DNA of 64,000 nt from Serripes groenlandicus. Lineage: Eukaryota; Mollusca; Bivalvia; Cardiida; Cardiidae. Shown one piece after another: positions 1-11,622 of this stretch. The notes under the pieces are model-generated. The model searched no databases, was not told the DNA's origin, and was given only the letters and a program-made list of their open reading frames with translations. The position numbers were made by a program, and so were the translations under genes. Location of the stretch: the NCBI GenBank assembly GCA_031761405.1, contig JASEVX010000013.1, positions 56,978,603-57,042,602 of the forward strand. The letters run 5' to 3'. The stretch's first letter is position 1; every line of letters starts with the position of its first letter.

Positions 1-720
1 ATTAAGTTGCTTTAGTCTGGAGAACGGGCTCATTTGGTACAGAATGAAGACGAATTACTCGACAAGTTATAACAAACACAATAAAGTTGTTTTTCATCTG
101 GAGCATGACCCATTTGGTAAAAAGGAAGACGTATCAATTGACAAGTTCTAAGAAACACAATTTAATTGTTTTTAGTCTGGAGCACGGGCTCATTTGGTAA
201 AGAAAGGAGACGAATTACTCTATAATCTCGTCCTGACATAAGTGTGAGGTTCACGTTGCATAGTCTTGAGTACGACTCGTTTGGCAAAGAAGGTTGTTTT
301 AGTGTGGAACATGGCTCATTTGTTAAAGAAGGTAAACGTATTTACTCAACAATGTTTACCTGACCCTCTGGCCTCTGTGTATTATTGTGAGGTACACATA
401 GTTTAGTCTGCAGCAAGGCTCATTTGGTAAGGAAGGGATACGTATTACTTGACAATGTTGACATGACATCTGTATATTATTGTGAGGTACACGATTCATA
501 GTCTTGAGTACGACTCGTTTGGCAATGAAGGTTGATTAAGTCTGGAACAAGGCTCATTTGTTTAAGAAAAGTGACGTATTACTAGAATATGTTGACCTGA
601 TACTGACCTTTGTGTATTATTGTTAGGTACATGTAGTCTTGACTGCGACTCATTTGATAAAGAAAATTAGAAACATGGCTCACTTGGTAAAGACGGTAGA
701 CGTATTACTCGACAATCTTG
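1..720. repeat. Degenerate tandem repeat (sat A)
   Basis: The motif gctcatttggtaaagaa recurs at irregular spacing (near 28, 108, 189, 315, 420, 545, 680), each time preceded by a gtctggaacatgg-like block. Some units also carry a longer stretch containing gtattattgtgaggtac (near 377, 473, 615). Units vary from about 80 to 120 bases and are strongly diverged, so this looks like an old array. It runs off the left edge of the window. No coding potential is seen. Confidence 0.75.
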
Positions 721-2066
721 ATCTACTACATGGCGAATAATGTAGACCAAGATTACAATGAACGAATAGGCATGCTTATCTCGATCTTCTTTCATTCCAA
801 GTGTTGTTCACTTCGCATATACCTAATATACAGTCGCACTGAACAGGATATGACGGTGTATAGTCACATTTAAAAGATCACTAAAATAAATAACAAGATA
901 AGATTACAAGGGTGGTAAATATCTAATGACAAACTCGATTTACTCTTAATAGAAGTATGTATGTGTGCTGTTTATAAATACCGACCTCGTACGAAAATAT
1001 CTCCGAGGGCATTAAGGGTGTATTACATAAAACAGAGCCACACTTTAAGACATACGTATCACTTTGATCATGAAATACACAGATGTGCCTGTTCCGGTGC
1101 GATGTTATATTTGAGTATTTTCTGCTTTGAACATTTGGATCTCCGGCTCGGCCATTCATTATTTCCGACGTCTACGCTTGAAGTTAGCAAATTCCCTGTG
1201 ACGAATATTGTGTCGAGTACAGTTGAAAGTAAGTCAGGAAACACCTAAGGCGAACTCTGGCCGTCGTGTTATATCCAAATACCGTCGGAAACGGCGTGAA
1301 ACTCAAATAAATCTGTCAATCTGTTCGACACCAGTCATTCCAACATTGTTTTAGCTGCTAGATGAGCGATGTCGAGTAGCTATAGCTCAATCAGTAGCGT
1401 CGAGGGATTTTAATCAAAATGTCGTTAATTCTGACCCCGTCTTGGTCGTTCATTCTTTCCGATGTTGACGCAATACAGTATTTAGCTCATATTTGATTTA
1501 ATTACAATCAAGAAAAACATTAATTCAGAATTTAGGTCAAGACAATGGTTTATAAATACAAAGATCTTTATTCACATCGACTTCTTTCTGGAGACATAAA
1601 CAGTGAGGTTGCCATTTGTGTTGAGACATCTCAAAAGCATATCACACCCGTCGTGCGCGATACTAACCAGGAACATATTTCAAAGTCATTGAAGACTATT
1701 TGATATCAGACGTCTTATTTGTTATGTGGTATTTTTAAATTGAGTATAAACTAACGGTAAAGACACGTGCTTAAGTAGATCATCCATAATGGTCTCGTTA
1801 GAAACCGTAATTGTTCCATTACCATTATATTACGACTTCGTACGGAAATCTATATACTGTTAATAAATACCGAGCACATCCGGATGTCACCGAGTCAATT
1901 AAAGGTGCTCTACGTAATGTCCTTTTCAGAAACAACAGAACTTTACCAAAGACTTAGTTGTCTGCCTCAAGGTATTGTAGTTATAGCTGCATCTTTTAGC
2001 AATAACACTTAAAGTTTAACCCCATTAGTTTTGCATCCATATATCTTCTCGTTACGGTGAGTCATT
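721..2066. other. Non-coding stretch with a dispersed-repeat copy (about 940-1530)
   Basis: No gene is supported. The part around 1020-1530 resembles segments near 53060-53400 and 59040-59370: all three share a cagatNtgcct...cgatg block followed by a tRNA-like stretch and a cattctttccgatg / cattatttccgacg block. I read this as an old dispersed repeat. The remaining sequence (1531-2066) holds nothing I recognise. Two short overlapping open frames at 923-1248 lie inside the repeat and are not taken as genes. Confidence 0.5.
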
Positions 2067-2406
2067 AACGGTTGGTTTTCACAGAGCACCACTAATATAG
2101 ACCTGTATTAGATGGCACAAGGGATGTATAACCTAACGGTTGGTTTTCACAGAGTACCACTAATATAGACCTGTATTAGATGGCACAAGGGATATATAAC
2201 CTAACGGTTGGTTTTCACAGAGCACCACTAATATAGACCTGTATTAGATGGCACAAGGGATTTATAACCTAACGGTTGGTTTTCACAGAGCATCACTAAT
2301 ATAGACCTGTATTAGATGGCACAAGGGATATATAACCTAATGGTTGGTTTTCACAGAGCACCCCTTAAGTAAACCTTTATTATTTGTGACGAGGGAGATC
2401 TAAACT
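2067..2406. repeat. 68-bp tandem repeat, 5 units
   Basis: Units start at 2067, 2135, 2203, 2271 and 2339, exactly 68 bases apart. The first four are almost identical, each beginning aacggttggttttcacagag; the fifth is clearly decayed in its second half. The sharp homogeneity of four units beside one decayed edge unit is what recent slippage or unequal exchange gives. Confidence 0.95.
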
Positions 2407-3457
2407 AACGATCTCTTTTCTCGTGTATCTTTATACGATCCCGATACGGCGAGTCCATATGATCGCGAATCACCAGATGCGGTTCATATCGTATATGCAT
2501 GTATCTAATTTATCAGGGCCATTCTTTGTAAATATGTCTTGTATAAAATTTGACGAACATGTAGTGTGACAATTTTATCAATTTATTAAAGAACGTAAAT
2601 CCAATAATTATGAATTTCTTCTGAGGGCTAATTTTCATTAACACGTGTTATAACGGAATGTGCAAACATATATTGTAAATATGAATTAAACTGGAACACT
2701 TGAATACATTACTTAATTGGGACCACTGAACTCAAAAATAGAATATATAGTGCATTCGTGGGTATTGGTATATATTCTTGTCTCACTGTATACAGCAATA
2801 ATTATAATATCTCTACATGTGAGTTCCGGATCGGATCACTGACAGTTCCGGATCAGAACATTGTTTCTTAGAAAATTTGCATAGAAACACAGTTTACAAA
2901 TACATACACCTGATATATTTAAAACATTCAATCAATTTTAATTGAAAATTCTACTTTTCTAAATCGATGTTGTTTTTCTCTGAAATGATGCAGTCGTAAA
3001 ATTACCACCGCGATATTTTACAGAGACACCGTTGATGCATTAATATCTCAAATCGACGTATGCGGCTCACAGAGTCTCACCTAAGTCCTAACTGTACGCA
3101 GATGCATTAATATCTCAAATCGCCAGACGAGGTTCATACTTACACGATGATGATACACTTAAAATATCAATAGTTCTTAACCTAAAAGATATAACTTTAT
3201 AAATTTATTAGCACTAGCACATTAACAATACATGATTATGGCAACACAATACAGACACATTACAATTAAATATGTACAATGTAGGAGTGACAGTGGATAA
3301 GTATGAGATAAATCAAGTATCTTTTGACAATGAATTTCTAACCAACACACATTCATTCAAGTAATTCACTACAAGTTGTAATACAGTTGGAGAATTACTA
3401 TTCAGACATGATATAGATATGTTGACTCGAACGTCATTTGTTTTCGATTATGCAACC
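2407..3457. other. Intergenic, no gene; short direct repeats
   Basis: AT-rich sequence without a supportable gene. The 19-base block gatgcattaatatctcaaa occurs at 3033 and 3102, about 69 bases apart, and gttccggatc is repeated around 2824 and 2847. A minus-strand AATAAA (plus-strand tttatt at 3204-3209) lies about 250 bases downstream of the cGLR pseudogene and might be its old poly(A) signal, but this is weak. Confidence 0.5.
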
Positions 3458-5556
3458 CTATTTTCCATTTATTTCTTTACTCAGTAACATTGATATATGC
3501 CATTTAGCTGCATTTTTAAAGGGCATTATTCTCCATGAAAAACGGAAGAATCTCCATGCTGTTCGTAAGTAATTTTTCTGTACATATATCCATCCCAACA
3601 GGTTAAACCCTGTCTCTCTGTGTCCAATATTGGGGTCTGTTTTTATAACGTGACATAGTTTCATCAGAGCTGTTTCCTGCTCTGCCCGTTTTTTTGTTTT
3701 GGAATAGAGTAAATATTGTAGAAAATACAGATACACTTGTGAATCTACCGTAATCCAGTTTAACCAGTAATTCAATTGACTTTCAAATTCATATTGTCGT
3801 TGTGTGAACACCGTACGGAACAATTCGTAATGAAGAGCGTCATGGACAAGAGAAACTTGAGATGGGTGAAATAACATACAGCCTGTGGTACAGTTACATG
3901 TGAAGAATTTGATTGACATGTCAGTACATCTAAGTTTCTCATCAATATATTTGCAGCCACACACAGATAACACATGTGGTTCTAAACTGTTTTCACATGA
4001 CTTGAGAATGCGTTTACAGTCCTCTTGAAGCTGTTCAGATTTGATATATAAAGATGCTAAAGATAACTTTGAAGAGATAAGGTCAAAGTCACTAGTTTCT
4101 GAAAATGTATTTGGAATTCTTTTGGACAGCAGACAGAGCACATCTCCTCGTGACAAGTCCTGGGAAAACATACACTGTTCATATTGTAATTGTATATGCG
4201 GTATTATAGAGTCGATTGCCATTCGAACATCCCTCCTAGCATGTTCTGTGACAGTGACCGTATTTTGTAGATAGAGCAGAAATTGCCTCGTCCGATCTAG
4301 ATAACCTTTAAATGTGCTAAACGACATATGAATGATTACCCGTAACACCTCGTTCCTTAAACAGTAGACAAAATCAGCATTAGAAGTATAGACTTGGTGT
4401 ATACTGGGAACTTCTTCAACTAGGATACTCGTTTTATCCAGACTACATAACTGTTCAGAACCGCGTTTTTTAGTTTTAAGCAGTTCACCTACATTATCAC
4501 AAGTAAGTGTATGTAGAAAATTGACACCACTATCGATAATGTCGGTTAAAATATTTTGAGTTTATCGAACATATTTTCTTCTGGAATGAAGTAATTGGGA
4601 CACTTCTTTGCCTTTACCCAATTAAATATACGAATAAGACAAAGCCGTGCACAAAGTATCAGGTTGCCATCCTTCCAAATATGTCTTTGGGAATTTTCAA
4701 TTGTATAGAAGAGACTTGTTTTACAATGATATGATGAGATAGACTCACCGGCCTTCGATTCTATGATATCTTTCTTTATCATCTTGAGGAGAATGTAACA
4801 CTTGTGTTGCGTTTCGTTCAGACTTGACATGAGGTCCCGTTCTTGAAGTGAGAAGGACATTACCCACTCGATAGACTTGTTGTCACTATAAGGATGTCCA
4901 ACACCAACAAGGAAACAACCATCTGAACCCATTACATTCAGTTGTTTCTGTGATGGCCAGTCGTATTTCCTTGTCCTGTTCAACCAGGTATTGGCTGAAC
5001 TCGGTACCTTTCGACACCTTCAGGCAAATACTATATCCTTTCGGAAACAACCCTTTTCAGCCGGACCGGTGTACGCTGGACCGTTCCGAATGGGGTAAAG
5101 TTCAGCATCCAGTTTGAAATGATCTGCACATACTCTATCTTTCCGATCGATGCCAACTAGGCTATTTCCCATTTCAACCGTAAGCGGAATTTTGTTTTCA
5201 ACAACCTGAAGACGAACCTATCCAGGGCTAATGTCATTATCAGTTAAGATAATATAAAATGTTCCCTGTTCTTTAGCCTCCAATAAATTATCAACAACAT
5301 GATAATCTTCGTAACACCCTATCATATCAATATCAGAATCCATACCGCGTGTAGTTGTTCCTTCGAACATGCTCCCAACAAGATAGTAAGATATGTTTTC
5401 GGAACTTTTGTCATAATGACTTAATAGCGTGTATGGTATTTCAGATAACATTCCAAGCTCCCGACACTTCTTCCTGATGTTCTCAGATGCGCCTATATCA
5501 TCAAGTACTTCATGCAGTTGCTCAGAAATTTGTTTATTGGTACATTTCTCGTATAT
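3458..5556 (-). pseudogene. Mab-21/cGAS-like receptor pseudogene
   Basis: This is a broken paralogue of the intact gene at 61458-63602. Its reading frame begins downstream of a retained splice acceptor (AG at 5557-5558) homologous to that of the intact gene. Lesions seen: about 5 bases are missing just after the ATG (5543-5545), putting it out of frame; TAG at 5218-5220 where the intact copy has Tyr; TGA at 5020-5022 where the intact copy has Leu; and a deletion of roughly 30 bases, not a multiple of three, near 4550, shifting the frame for the remaining ~360 codons. The nucleotidyltransferase GS motif and DxD pair are still readable between about 5390 and 5320. The block at 4560-4970 is about 86% identical to the intact protein (117 of 136 residues by eye), much closer than the flanking parts. 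Two lesions are substitutions, so base-insertion sequencing errors do not explain them. A short open frame at 3458-4348 survives and could still yield a C-terminal fragment. Confidence 0.9.
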
Positions 5557-5570
5557 CTGTAATAGGTATC
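5557..5570 (-). promoter_or_regulatory. Retained 3' splice acceptor of the pseudogene
   Basis: On the minus strand the sequence reads tattacag followed by atatacga, matching the acceptor upstream of the intact gene (tattacag followed by atagacga at 63613-63622). Keeping an intron boundary argues that the pseudogene arose by DNA duplication rather than by retroposition of a spliced mRNA. Confidence 0.65.
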
Positions 5571-6774
5571 AAAAACATGTACTCACAAATGTGTGTTGCG
5601 TGTACCTATACTTGAAATTTAAATTAAGTTAAAAGTCATAGTTTCAATCAATGTAAAATTATATAGAACATGTATAGTTATATGTGTTCATCTCCACACA
5701 ACGTGTTGTTAAAGCAATGCCTAAGGATAGAGAGGATAATTGCTTTTTTCCAATTTTCTAAATTTCCTTCATCGAGTGAAAAGGATAGGGTGATATTTTC
5801 AAGAATGGCGAAAATTCTTCTCATCTTAATCAGCTTGTCGAATTCAAAAATAAGTGGGTAGAAACGTTCTGTATGCCACCCTTTACAAAAAATGTTGAAG
5901 CCATATTGTTTGGTTGAAAATCATAGATTTATAATTCCATTATGATGAAAGTTCTTATCAGATTTCATGATAATCTATCAGAATTGTTCATTCAATGATC
6001 CTCAAAATCAATCGATATTGATTTACTGACAAAATATGGATTGCATGAGAGATGCAAAAAAAGGGATATCATGAAATAGAAGCCTTAAACGACATTCCTC
6101 CTAAAACACTATGGTTTTCTTTTAAAATTTCGAAGATTCAATGCCTTATTGCACATTTTATTTACTGCTAGGGTATTTCATTTACAGTGTCCTCTGCTTG
6201 CAGTGTCATTCCTACTTTTAATTAAAAAAAACAACAGATTAAATATTTGCTACTATACACTCACTCAGATAATCGACTAAGGACCATATTACTATAAGAG
6301 ATTGATAATTTTTCAAGAAGATTACACATTTACCACAAACCACAAATCTGCAGCATATGTCTTTGAAAACATCTAGGCAAAAACACATACAAATGAAATT
6401 CAAGTTGTAAACATTGTGGCAAAAGGAGAAATTACTCATAACGAGAAATGTTATTATGGGAACACTTGCAGCAGGCTACATGGGGCGTCGACATGTTATC
6501 CGCTCTCTTAGTTGAACTGTTATAATCTTATCTTCCCTATACGTGTTGAAAATACCTTCGGGATAATGTCTAGTCTAAGTTCGACAACCAGCGAAAGGGC
6601 TCAAGGCACTTTTGGAGCATTACCCTTGAATAAGTGGCAAATAAACTGTCCACTTTCTAAGTCAAAAAGTTTTAATTCAATTTTCAACAAACTCGTTGAT
6701 TATGTTTGTGGACATTATTTTTAGGCCAAATTTGATTTGATGACAGGCAAAATCGATAAAGACACTTTTTGATT
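5571..6774. other. Intergenic, nothing recognised
   Basis: AT-rich DNA; short open frames of 63-70 codons here show no recognisable family and no repeat support. In the duplicate locus the matching region upstream of the acceptor shows no clear similarity, so homology seems to stop close to the intron boundary. Confidence 0.5.
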
Positions 6775-7333
6775 AGCTGTGTACAAAGGCCATGATCGGG
6801 TCATTGTGGTTAAGTATTACTTTGTACAAAGGTCAGGATCCGTTAGATATGATCAGATATTGCTTTTGTACAGAGGAACAGAGGACAGGCTTAGGCCAAT
6901 ATGGTTATGTATAACATTTGTACAAAGGTCAGGATCAGGTCAATATGGTAAAGTATTACTTTTATACAAAGGTCAAGCTTAGGCCATTATGGTCATGTAT
7001 TACTTGTGTACAAAGGTCAGGACCAGGTCAATATGGTTGAATATTACTTTTGTTCAAAGTTCAAAATTAGGTCTATTTGGTTAAGTATTACTTTTGTACA
7101 AAGGTCAGGCTTATGTCAATATGGTTAAGTATTAACTTTGTAAACATACTAGGAGTAGGTCAATATGGTTAAGTAGTACGTTTGTACAAATACTAGGGGT
7201 AGGTCAATATGATTAAGTGTTAATTGTGTACAAAGGATAGGTTCATTTCAACATGGTAATAAATTACGTGTGTACACATAGCAAGTTTTGTTCAAAATGG
7301 TATTACTTTAGTACAATGTTGATGGTGTTTGGG
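6775..7333. repeat. ~48-bp satellite C, locus 1 (left part)
   Basis: Repeats of the form tacaaaggtcaggatcaggt followed by caatatggttaagtattac, period about 45-52 bases, roughly eleven diverged units. The same family occurs at 48900-50040 and 52240-52820. Two units (6926-6942 and 7014-7030) contain AGGTCA, five bases, AGGTCA. Confidence 0.9.
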
Positions 7334-7567
7334 GTTTTACGACGCTTTCATCAATTGTTCAGTAATATGACGGCGTTTCCTGTGTAAGTTACTACTGGTT
7401 CATTTATCCAGACATAAGCCAGTCAGGGTTAATGCTAACCCTGCAACGCTACGCGTCACGGAGACAATCCATAGCATTTTAAAGTAATTTGTATGACCAG
7501 TTCGGGGATCGAACTCGCGACCTCCCGCTCATAAAGCGGACACTCTACCAATAACTGACCGAGATGG
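7334..7567 (-). mobile_element. tRNA-derived SINE inserted in satellite C
   Basis: On the minus strand the head (7567 down to about 7495) has a tRNA-like A-box region, ggtagagtgtccgc, and a B-box-like gttcgatccc. It is followed by a body with the block tctggataaatgaaccagt and a tail tacacaggaaacgccgtc, also found in copies at 13476-13672 and 63805-64000. Satellite C units lie on both sides, so the SINE landed in a pre-existing array. No protein is encoded; such elements depend on a LINE reverse transcriptase. Confidence 0.85.
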
Positions 7568-7725
7568 TTATTACTTTTGTCCACGGCCAATATGCGGTCA
7601 ATATGGTTAAGCATTACTATTTTACGAACGTCAGATTCATGTAAATATTGTCAATATCAGTTCCGTATTGTTATGCAATAATTATTTACAAAGGTGAGGA
7701 CCAGGTATATTATGTTAAGTAATAG
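7568..7725. repeat. ~48-bp satellite C, locus 1 (right part)
   Basis: Units resume after the SINE with ttattacttttgtccacggc and caatatggttaagcattac, and end with a decayed unit around 7690-7725. Confidence 0.8.
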
Positions 7726-7779
7726 CGTTGTTACCCTGCAAACCATACATTCATCCTTCTTTCTAGTCAATTTGTGAAC

Positions 7780-8610
7780 ACTGCAGATAGTAAACGTAAT
7801 TATGTGTCTCAAAGCAGTCAGATATGGCAAACAATTTTAATGGGGATGACACTATAATTCGTATCATTTGTTTTCAATGTTTATGAAGCAGTACTAATTA
7901 AATTTGGACAATTGAATCAATAAAACAATTGCAGGTTGTATGAGTTCGGATGTCTTGTATGTAACGTTGTTTTTATTGGGCGAAAATAAATGTTGGTGCA
8001 TCAATTTACAGTGAAAACTGCGATCCTGTGCTTAAGGAATATTATCCCAAATGGACTTTTCGTGAACAAGTATCGTTCCATTACCCCGCTCTTTAAACTG
8101 CAGAGTTTAAATGCTGCTATTTGTTTGTCTTGCTTTGTCTATTTTGTTAAGTTCAGTGAAAGTACGTTTCAAAACAAGACCCCAACACACAGTCGATTGC
8201 TTTCTATTTTAAATTCACAAAAAACCTGACCTTTCCTGTCTGCTTTAAGTCATGAATAAAACTTTGATCTCAAATCTAGATCTACGTACAGTGAAGATTG
8301 AGACGAACCAGTGCACCATTTTTGATTATAATTATGATGACATTTAAATACAACGCCAAATCAACGTCAATTATAAGTTCTGTTCATGGTAATACCAGTG
8401 TTTAATGTATCACCATTCGTGCGGGTAACTGAATGCATGTGACACTTGCACATTTATTTCAGTTTGTTCACGTCGTTATCTGTATAAATTAAAAGTACTA
8501 CCACCAGTTGTAAGGCTACCATAACATTCCGGACCGTTAAGGATGGAAGCTTATATTAGCATGTTTTAAGTATTTGACATGACCCTCCTGGGGATCGAAT
8601 TTCTTTGTTA
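7780..8610. repeat. Dispersed repeat flank associated with satellite C (copy 1)
   Basis: Blocks shared with other satellite C loci, in the same order: gggcgaaaataaatgttg near 7979 (compare 53687); atctacgtacagtgaag near 8280 (compare 53930); gttatctgtataaatta near 8473 (compare 50103); ctaccataacattccgga near 8517 (compare 50169); and tatttgacatgaccc near 8571 (compare 50189). This suggests that satellite plus flank form one composite dispersed unit. Short open frames here are not conserved between copies. Confidence 0.65.
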
Positions 8611-11199
8611 TTTTTTGCATTCAGTTCATTTGGGTGTTAATAAGCCGATTTAAATTACTAGATTCGTTTTGCCCCCTATGTCTCACATATCCTAACTTAA
8701 AGACAAACATGAAGACATCCAATAACAAATTTGGATCTTTCCCCTTTTGGTTTAACGCTAAATATTCGAATAGAGCAGAACACCTGACAGGCGTTGGAGC
8801 TAATCTTCTTAACTTATTTTGCAAATCGTGTGACGAAACCTGGTTGCAAATTGTTGTAGGGGCCTCTTTGTCTTTGCTACGGCATGGATAGGTTAAATTG
8901 CTGTCCCTTTGGTCCTTGACTGCACAGCCTAGAGTGGTGATCACTATTGAATGTTAAACAAGCCGGCGAAATATACAGTTTAATTTAGAACAATTACTAT
9001 GCATTGTAGAACCATATCTACTTGCACATCAAGGCAGTTTGATAATGATGTTCACTATTTTTTGATCCATCATAAAAAAAATCTGACAAAAAATGTAAAC
9101 TTGGATCAGATAACATGGATGCGCTTATAGTTATTTATATACAATTGTCACGAGTACACTCAATTTTATTAAATTGTTCCTTGGATGACCCTCTATCAAT
9201 TATTGAAGCCAGTTTGTTTCATGTCCGAAGCTGGGGAGTAATATTGAAATATCTTGGTGGTAGAAATCCGGTTGTTCGGATTCATTTACAATTGAATCGT
9301 GAGAACATGTAAAGGAGAAGTCCCTTCAGTATCATATCTTTAACAGTTCTGAATTGCTCACCACGAACCATTTCTCCTTTGTCTGCATTTTTTTTTAAAT
9401 TTTGTATGTTTAAATGTTAACGTCAATTCTGTTCAGCTGTTCATTAGGTTCTATGATATCTAAGCATACGCCCTTAAACGTACGTGGTGATAGTAAACTA
9501 ACTACCAAACAGATACTACTTCTATAGGCCATATGTTTTAACAATGCAAGATATTGAAATAATCTTTAACTCATTCCATGATCAACACTTATAGTCAAAA
9601 TAAGAGTTAAACATTATGGGAAACGAAGAAAGAGTTGACCTGCAATACTCTTAAACATGGTATTCTACAGGGACATGGAACTTGAGTTATCAGGTTTATT
9701 TTGAAGTGCGTGTGCGAGAGAGTGATAGTGTGAAAGCTTGAAAGTGTCATCTGCATGCAATTTATTTTCATATTACTTTTATTGTATGGCGACACACTTT
9801 GTATTGTTTAAGTCAATCAAATATATCTGTCTATCAGGTCTGCACTCTACACAACTGTAATTAATCATTATAGGTATAATAAACGAACAGTACATAGCGG
9901 CTCGCAAATGACTGGCAGATCTAGAACTGACTTTCTTATAGAGGGAATGTCCAAGGATTATTGTTCAAGATTAAATTACAATATGCATAACACAGTGATA
10001 TTTTCGTGCTAGGAAAATTAAAGAAATTTGTGTTATTTTGTACAGTAGAGTTATTCAAAGGAAGTGTCAGCTTTGATAATGTGTGAACAATGACATTCTG
10101 ATAAAAAAACACATTAATTAAACCTGGTCATGATTGCTTGTTTGTAGTTATATGTATATCCTGAGAGGTTTCGGAAAGCTGCGATTGCAATATAATTCAA
10201 ATTGACATTGATTTAAAACCTCTGAGTGTCGGTTTAGTATCGCATCAATCACCTTCTTTTGTACAAATGAGATTTTTTGGCGTTCAAAGCGGCAGCCTTA
10301 TTCGTTTTACGAAGCCCTCACTTGTACCAAACGAAAGCAGACATATTGGACTACATGAAAACGTAAAAATAAAAATCTAAAATGTTTGTCACTATCACCA
10401 GTTTTCTCATAGAGAGGTCCATAAACATTGTAAATCATGTAAATTAAGCCTGAGATGATTACACAATCATAGTTATGCGTGTTTTGCGTAAACAAAAGAA
10501 ACTTTCATTTCTTACTAGTTCTTTTTTAGAAGCCGGATGGAAGAATCCCGACAGAGACTACTACCTATTAAACAAAACTCTGAATTTTGCCAATTGAATA
10601 TCCTGTAAATATATGACCATAAAACGATTACGACATCTCGTAAAAATCTTGTAAAACGCTTTTTCTCCTGAAGGCAAACATTGATTTGTCGGATACAAGT
10701 ATGTACAGTTTGATACATCCATTAGTGCTTACCTAAACAACAAACAAAGTTCCCGTTCCTTTGTTTCCAATGTAACTTCGTTTTAGCCCTATGCTTCAAA
10801 CGATAATTCATGATCATTTTGTGTAAGTTATGATCCCATTTGTGTCGATCTCAATGATCTTCGACCGACCAGTTTCGGGTATCTCCAGGTTGCTCATCCA
10901 TACATTGCAGTTTATTTATCAAATGCACATGATGTTATTGTTCAACTTATGGCACGAATCGAAGACACTTTGTTCGTATCTATTTCCAGTAACTGCAAAA
11001 ACGGTTTGTGTTCCATTTTACTTTTGGAAAAATATTATAACTTATTATCTAATAAAAGTGGACCCATGATCTGTCAAATATCGAAGTAAGTGTTTGATCA
11101 CGCCTCTCCATAGGTTCCCCTATGTTCCTGATCTAAAGGGTTCAAAGATCAAATCCACCGAGGACTGAAAATATATTTAGACATCAACACATATTTCAA
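8611..11199. other. Intergenic, no supportable gene
   Basis: AT-rich sequence. Two overlapping antisense open frames at 8621-8944 (-) and 8634-8891 (+) are the longest, but I recognise no family, and both-strand openness of the same segment is not evidence of coding. The other short frames (9115-9312, 9607-9795, 10307-10718, 10830-11069) are likewise unsupported. Confidence 0.5.
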
Positions 11200-11622
11200 C
11201 ATTTCTCATTTGGCTCCTAGTAAAAAGAAATGTGAGCATTATGACGTCATTAACTTAGAACAATCATAACATTTGAATGCTCACCCATACCAGAACTGAA
11301 GAAGTTCAAGTTAATATGCCCCGTTGGCTTGCCTTCAGGGCAAAGACCCTCAAAGTTTTAGAAAACCTAAATTAGAATCCATCTTATGAACACAAATGTG
11401 AAGCAAAATAATTTCTTCTTTGGCTCCTAGTACAAAAAAAGGTGAGCATTATGACTTCATAAACTTGGAACAATCATAACATTTGAATGCTCACCGATAT
11501 CAGAATTAAATAAGTTCAAGTTAATATGCCCCGTTGGCTTGCCTTCAGGGCAAAGACCCCCAAAGTTTTAGAAACCCTAAATGAGAATTCATCTCATGAA
11601 CAAAAATGTGAAGCAAAATAAT
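11200..11622. repeat. ~210-bp tandem duplication with internal inverted repeat
   Basis: Two adjacent copies (about 11200-11410 and 11411-11622) share tttggctcctagta, gtgagcattatgac, and ccccgttggcttgccttcag. Each copy contains gtgagcatt and its reverse complement aatgctcac (11232-11240 with 11276-11284 in copy 1), able to form a 9-bp stem. The pair differs by scattered substitutions. No coding content is seen. Confidence 0.85.

Noticed and set aside
3458..5556. The three cGLR-like fragments as exons of a working gene
   Set aside because: Two stops fall inside blocks that align without a break to the single-exon intact copy, no splice sites flank them, and the change of frame near 4550 coincides with a deletion rather than an intron.
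8621..8944. A 107-codon gene on the minus strand
   Set aside because: The opposite strand is open across the same segment (85 codons), there is no recognisable domain, and no splice or start context supports it. It may be part of a dispersed repeat.
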